Shown here: in pieces, positions 60,233 to 64,000 of the stretch
How the letters are laid out: each line of letters opens with the position of its first letter
Numbering within the stretch: position 1 is the first letter of the stretch
Source of the DNA: Sphingomonas endophytica
GTDB lineage: Bacteria; Pseudomonadota; Alphaproteobacteria; Sphingomonadales; Sphingomonadaceae
NCBI RefSeq assembly: GCF_014199415.1
Contig: NZ_JACIJN010000003.1
Span: forward strand, 186,001 to 250,000
DNA length: 64,000 bases
Reading direction: 5' to 3'
The notes under the pieces: generated by a model
What the model was told of the DNA's origin: nothing
The model's database searches: none
What the model saw: only the letters and a program-made list of their open reading frames with translations
Translations under genes and position numbers: made by a program

Positions 60233-62421
60233 AAGGTCAGCAGCGGCAGGATGCTGGCATAATCGTCGGTCCACGGCGTAAAGCCCGGGCGGCGCACCAG
60301 ATTTTTCCAGTCGCCCTCGTCACCCGCCACCAGGGCGAGCGTCCAGGGATCGCGGGTCATCACCACCCACGAAGACGGCGTTTCCTCCTCCTGGAGCAGC
60401 GACGGGCGGTGGTCGAGGATCAGCGCCTGCCACCCGCCGGCGCGCGCGGCGGCAGCGACGACAGGGCGAAGATTGACGAAACGGTTCGAGATATGGACCG
60501 CCAGAACGCCGTGCGGGGCCAGAACGCGCGCATATGCGGCAAAGGCTTCGCGCGTCAGGAGGTGCATCGGGACCGCATCTGACGAGAAAGCGTCGAGCGC
60601 GAGCACGTCCAGGCTCGCCGGGGGCGCACGTTCGAGCGATAATCGCGCGTCGCCGAGCACCATCGTCGCCTCCGGTGCGCAATCCGCCACGAACGTGAAG
60701 CGTCGGGCGCGCGTCAGTGCCACCATCGCGGGATCGATCTCGAAGAACCGCCAGCGCTGCCCCGGCTGCGCGTAGCAGGCGAGCGTGCCTGTCCCCAGCC
60801 CGACCACGCCGATCCGCGCGCCCGGCCCGAACAAGGTCGGCGCGGCGCGCATCACGCGCCCGACGCCCGAATCGGGGGTGTAGTAAGTGGTGGGCGTCCG
60901 CTCGCGCGCGGGGGTGCCGGTCAGCTGGACGCCGTGGAGCGTGGTGCCGTGGATCAAGGTGCGGCGGCGTGCTTCGTCGGCGACGGTGTAGACGCCGAAA
61001 TAGCTGCGCACCCGCGCGCCGGGCTCGAGCGAGAGCGACAGCGAGCGGATGCCGCCGAACAGCAGCAGCCCGCTGGTCAGCACCAGCAGATACGGGACGC
61101 GCGCGCCCAGCGACGCCAGCCCCCCGAGCGCGACCAGCGTGAAGATCACGCCCGGATGCCGCACCTCGCGAAAGCCGGTCGGATCGCGCGACAGCACCAG
61201 CAGCGCGATGCCGAGCGCGCCGACGATCAGCACCGCCCCCGCGACAATCATCCCGCGGCGATGCCAGAACGCGCGCAGCGCGGGGGTGAGATAGGTCTGC
61301 GGCACCAGCGCGCCTGCCGCGACGATCAGCAGTGGATATTCCCACGTCCAGTCGAACAGGGTCGGCGCGATCAGCCCGGCGAACGCCCCGCCCAGCGCGC
61401 CACCGAACGACATGGCGAGATAGAAGCCGGTCAGCCGCGCCGGCTCGGGGCGCAGGCGGTAGAGCTGGGTGTGGAGCGCGACCGAGATCATGAACAGCAG
61501 GATCAGCGCGGTGATCGCGCTGAACGTCGCGCGTTCCGCAAAGCCGCCCATCAGCACGCCGCCGAACAGCACGATCGTCACCGGCGCGGTGTTGGTCAGC
61601 AGGTCGGCAACCCCCCGCCGCGCGGCAAAGGCGATCGAGAAGCTGAGCAGGTACAGCGACAGCGGGATCACCCAGAGCAGCGGCATCGCGACCAGATCGG
61701 TGCTGACGAAGGTGCTGGTCGCCAGCATCATCCCCGAGGGCACGAAGCCCAGCGCGATCCAGCGCGCCATCCGCGCGCGGCCCGGCGGCGCGTCGAGCGC
61801 CTGTTCGCGCGCCGGCTCGCGCCCGGCGGGCAGCAGCCGTGCACAGGCCGCCACGAGCACGATCAGCAGCAGATAGCCCGCGCTCCACAGCCACCGCTGG
61901 CGCGTGACGCTCAGCAGCGGCTCGACGAGCAGCGGAAAGGCGAGCAGCCCGGCGAAGCTGCCAAAATTGGACGCGGCATAGAGCGCATAGGGGTCACTGC
62001 CCGGCCGGGCGCTGGCGAACCAGCGCTGCATCAGCGGCGCCTGGGCCGAGACCGCGAAGAACAGCGGCCCGATCGAGACGACGAACAGATACGGCACCCA
62101 CAGGGCCGGCTCGGCCCCGGCGGGGAGCACGCGGTCGCTGAGCCCGATCGGCAGGAACGCGCAGGCGGCGAGCAGCACGAGCAGATGAACGATGCCCTGC
62201 CGGCGCGGCGCGACACGCCCGAGCAGGTGCGCATAGCCATAGCCGCCGAGCAGCAGCGCCTGATAGACGAGCATCGCCGAGTTCCACACCGCGGGCGCGC
62301 CGCCGAGCCGCGGCAAGGCGATCCGCGCGATCATCGGCTCGACGAGGAACAACAGGAACGAGCCGGTGAGGATCGTCGCGACGAACAGCCCCCGCCCGCG
62401 CGCCGTGGCGGCGTCAGCCAT
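60229..62421 (-). CDS. Fused membrane transporter / spermidine-synthase-like protein
   Basis: A 730-residue protein. About the first 470 residues form roughly ten to twelve membrane helices (FLLFLVEPMIARIALPRLGG, YQALLLGGYGYAHLLGR and others). The last 230 or so form a spermidine-synthase-like Rossmann domain with GVVGLGTGTLACY, FFEIDPAMVALTRARRF and LDVLALDAFSSDAVPMHLLT. This fused architecture is widespread in Proteobacteria, but polyamine synthesis has not been shown for it as far as I know, and the aminopropyltransferase substrate pocket appears changed. The start at 62421 overlaps the end of the GNAT gene by eight bases. Confidence 0.85.
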   Translation of the reverse strand: MADAATARGRGLFVATILTGSFLLFLVEPMIARIALPRLGGAPAVWNSAMLVYQALLLGGYGYAHLLGRVAPRRQGIVHLLVLLAACAFLPIGLSDRVLPAGAEPALWVPYLFVVSIGPLFFAVSAQAPLMQRWFASARPGSDPYALYAASNFGSFAGLLAFPLLVEPLLSVTRQRWLWSAGYLLLIVLVAACARLLPAGREPAREQALDAPPGRARMARWIALGFVPSGMMLATSTFVSTDLVAMPLLWVIPLSLYLLSFSIAFAARRGVADLLTNTAPVTIVLFGGVLMGGFAERATFSAITALILLFMISVALHTQLYRLRPEPARLTGFYLAMSFGGALGGAFAGLIAPTLFDWTWEYPLLIVAAGALVPQTYLTPALRAFWHRRGMIVAGAVLIVGALGIALLVLSRDPTGFREVRHPGVIFTLVALGGLASLGARVPYLLVLTSGLLLFGGIRSLSLSLEPGARVRSYFGVYTVADEARRRTLIHGTTLHGVQLTGTPARERTPTTYYTPDSGVGRVMRAAPTLFGPGARIGVVGLGTGTLACYAQPGQRWRFFEIDPAMVALTRARRFTFVADCAPEATMVLGDARLSLERAPPASLDVLALDAFSSDAVPMHLLTREAFAAYARVLAPHGVLAVHISNRFVNLRPVVAAAARAGGWQALILDHRPSLLQEEETPSSWVVMTRDPWTLALVAGDEGDWKNLVRRPGFTPWTDDYASILPLLTF

Positions 62422-62950
62422 TCAGCGGGTGGTCGATGCGGTAGAGGACGTGGCGGCGCAAGGGACTGTCCGGGGCAAGATCGGGATGGTCGAAATCACC
62501 ATCCTCAACGCGCGTCATGCCGAGCCGCTCCATCAATCCCCAGCTCCGGCGATTGGCGGGGACGGTGATCGCGTAGACCGTGTCGGTGCCGCGTTCCCAC
62601 TCGGCGGCGAGCACCGCGCGCGCCGCTTCAGTCGCCAGCCCCTGCCCCCATGCCGCGCGCGCCAGTCGCCAGCCGATCTCGGGGAGCCCGGCGATCGGGC
62701 TGCCCGCCGGGCCGGGCTCGACGCCGCAGAAGCCGATGAAGGCGCGATCCGCTCTGCGCTCCATCGCCCAGAAGCATCGGCCGAAGGTTCGCGCGGTCTC
62801 GTTCGCCTCGTGCAGCATGGCGCGCGCGCCTGCGATGGTCGTCTCCGGGCCGAGATAGCGCATCACCTCGGCGTCCTGTCCCATCGCGTGGAACGGCGCG
62901 ACATCCGCCGCGCGCCACGCGCGCAGGATCAGGCGTTCGGTGCCGATCAC
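62414..62950 (-). CDS. GNAT family N-acetyltransferase (GTG start)
   Basis: A 178-residue RimJ/RimL-type acetyltransferase. VIGTERLILRAWRAADVAPF begins the fold, and the acetyl-CoA loop is WRLARAAWGQGLATEAARAVL, followed by NRRSWGLMERLGMTRVEDGDFDHP. The GTG at 62950 is chosen because it begins the fold exactly, but no strong ribosome-binding site precedes it; an ATG at 63040 would add a poorly conserved, Pro/Arg-rich leader. It is a paralogue of the next GNAT on the same strand. Substrate unknown. Confidence 0.82.
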   Translation of the reverse strand: MIGTERLILRAWRAADVAPFHAMGQDAEVMRYLGPETTIAGARAMLHEANETARTFGRCFWAMERRADRAFIGFCGVEPGPAGSPIAGLPEIGWRLARAAWGQGLATEAARAVLAAEWERGTDTVYAITVPANRRSWGLMERLGMTRVEDGDFDHPDLAPDSPLRRHVLYRIDHPLNG

Positions 62951-63493
62951 GGATGGTCGATCCGGCGGGTCGCGGTGCCTCCCGAGGTCGGATCGAGCGG
63001 GTAAGTCGCGGGCACATCGTTCCGGGTCAGGCACGAACATTCTATCCACGCCGCGAACCGTGGCCCGGCGCGGCCGCGCGGATACACAGCCGCTCCCTTT
63101 TGCCGCAGCTGCGGCGGTCATTTCCGCAAAAGCGGTGCTGGTGCCGACTGCCCATGCGATCGTCAGTACGGGGCGGCCTAGTTCGCTTGCAAGTCCCCGA
63201 CTACAAACCCTCGATCAAGGATGACTTGACATTGGAATAATGGTGACGTGAGGTCGAGCCTGCCATTCGTCATTGCGAGCGTAGCGAAGCAATCCAGGGC
63301 GTCCTGATCCGGCTCTGGATTGCTTCGCTGCGCTCGCAATGACGGCTGAGTTGTTGCGCAAAGAAGAAGCGGGACGCCGGATCAAGTCCGGGGCGACGAC
63401 GGACGGGTGTTCGGGTCGCGGAATCGGCAGCGCTTTCGCGAAATCTCGATATCGATCACCCCACGCGCGCAGGTCCAGCCGCGTCGTTTCCGA
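62951..63493. other. Intergenic region between two GNAT genes
   Basis: These 543 bases contain the family A repeat at 63268-63344 and a family B half copy (63369-63398). The part from 62951 to 63267 has no convincing gene; a short frame over it is Arg-rich and looks like the shadow of the upstream DNA. Confidence 0.6.
63268..63344. repeat. Dispersed hairpin repeat, family A
   Basis: A 77-bp copy with arms CATTGCGAGCGTAGCGAAGC and GCTTCGCTGCGCTCGCAATG. It is nearly identical to the 33548 copy, including the central GTCCTGATCCGGCTC, which points to recent duplication or gene conversion. A half copy of family B (GCCGGATCAAGTCCGGGG) follows at 63369-63398. Confidence 0.93.
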
Positions 63494-64000
63494 CTAGGGA
63501 CGATCGATCCGATACGTCACGCTGTCGGCAAGTGCCGGGTCGTCGGGGTATTTGGGGTGGAGAAAATCCATCTCGGGCACGTGGCGCATCCCGAGCCGGT
63601 CCATGACACGCTGGCTGGCGGTATTGCGCCGCCCGGTGATCGCGTAGACCGCCGCCTCGTGGCGGTTCGCCCAGGCCCAGTCGAGCCAGCCCGCCGCCGC
63701 CTCGGGCGCATAGCCGCCGCCCCACCAGTCGCGGCCGATCATCCAGCCGATCTCCAGCAGCCCCGCGATCGGCGTGTCGGGCGCGCCCGGCTTGAGCCCG
63801 ACGTGGCCGATCACCTGCCCGTCGTCGCGGCGCTCGACCACGCCGAAGCCGAGCGGGGCATAGCCGCGATGGCGTTCCAGCACCGCAAGGCACGCCGCCT
63901 GATCCTTCGGGCCGCCGAGGTCGGCGGTGACCAGCGGATCGCCCCACATCGCGAACAGCGCCGCGTGATCGGCGGGCGTCGGCGGCCGCAGGATCAGGCG
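63494..64000 (-). CDS. GNAT family N-acetyltransferase (5' partial)
   Basis: At least 168 residues; the frame is open to the window end, which codes RLILRPPTPADHAALFAMWG, so the start lies beyond 64000 and the ATG at 63949 is internal. RimJ/RimL-like: IGWMIGRDWWGGGYAPEAAAG is the acetyl-CoA loop, and RRNTASQRVMDRLGMRHVPEMDFLHP the C-terminal helix and strand. Same fold and similar closing motif as the GNAT at 62414-62950, so probably a tandem paralogue. Confidence 0.88.
   Translation of the reverse strand, partial: RLILRPPTPADHAALFAMWGDPLVTADLGGPKDQAACLAVLERHRGYAPLGFGVVERRDDGQVIGHVGLKPGAPDTPIAGLLEIGWMIGRDWWGGGYAPEAAAGWLDWAWANRHEAAVYAITGRRNTASQRVMDRLGMRHVPEMDFLHPKYPDDPALADSVTYRIDRP

Noticed and set aside
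63020..63240. Short frames between the two GNAT genes
   Set aside because: No start with a ribosome-binding site and no protein-like composition; they overlap the leader of the GNAT gene.
1..64000. CRISPR arrays, insertion sequences, integrases, prophage genes or rRNA operons
   Set aside because: No direct-repeat array with regular spacers, no transposase or integrase-like protein and no rRNA sequence was seen; the repeats present are palindromic and scattered.

Overview
The window reads as chromosomal DNA of a GC-rich alphaproteobacterium of the Sphingomonas type. The evidence is a Cox15-type heme A synthase, ribosomal protein S9 with a long acidic N-terminal extension, a PEPATWAM-type C-terminal sorting signal, a CheR/CheB/CheD adaptation system, a complete valine-to-propionyl-CoA gene set, and many copies of short palindromic intergenic repeats. 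No phage, transposase, integrase, rRNA operon or CRISPR array was seen.

Layout. (1) 1-13.5 kb: exported glycoside hydrolases GH20, GH2 (beta-mannosidase), GH3, GH125, GH92 and GH29 plus a secreted cupin, several overlapping by 1-4 nt. Together these families can strip an N-glycan: fucose, terminal GlcNAc, possibly xylose, alpha-mannose, then the beta-mannosyl core. (2) 13.6-24.1 kb: a chemoreceptor and a DUF2332 gene on the minus strand, then a tightly packed chemotaxis operon: STAS protein, cheA, cheR, cheB, cheD, cheY, cheW, a second CheB-like gene lacking the catalytic serine, and a small protein with a CheZ/CheT-like DxxxQ motif. (3) 24.4-28.9 kb, minus strand: rplM-rpsI, heme A synthase and glutamine-dependent NAD synthetase. 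(4) 28.9-33.5 kb: a hybrid PAS histidine kinase, an RcnB-like periplasmic protein and a prolyl-4-hydroxylase-like dioxygenase. (5) 33.6-39.9 kb: class I fumarase, class Ia ribonucleotide reductase alpha (nrdA), tRNA-Leu(CAG), an NDUFA9-like protein and uppP. (6) 40-46.8 kb: gltD and gltB, separated by a translationally coupled MNT nucleotidyltransferase / HEPN pair with the diagnostic motifs of MntA-HepT toxin-antitoxin modules. (7) 46.9-55.3 kb: valine catabolism (mmsB, enoyl-CoA hydratase, HIBYL-CoA hydrolase, acyl-CoA dehydrogenase, mmsA) with a divergent LysR regulator. (8) 55.5-64 kb: a PEP-CTERM protein overlapping an L,D-transpeptidase, a CAP-domain protein, DUF2171, nrdB (about 21 kb from nrdA), tRNA-Arg(ACG), a lipoprotein, a fused transporter/spermidine-synthase-like protein and two GNAT acetyltransferases, the last cut by the window end.

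The observations most worth following up are the HEPN/MNT pair inside the glutamate synthase operon, the serine-less CheB paralogue next to the DxxxQ mini-protein, the separated nrdA and nrdB genes without a visible ATP cone, and the recurring 77-bp and approximately 85-bp hairpin repeats (plus one 183-bp inverted repeat) that sit at gene ends and in two cases supply the stop codon.
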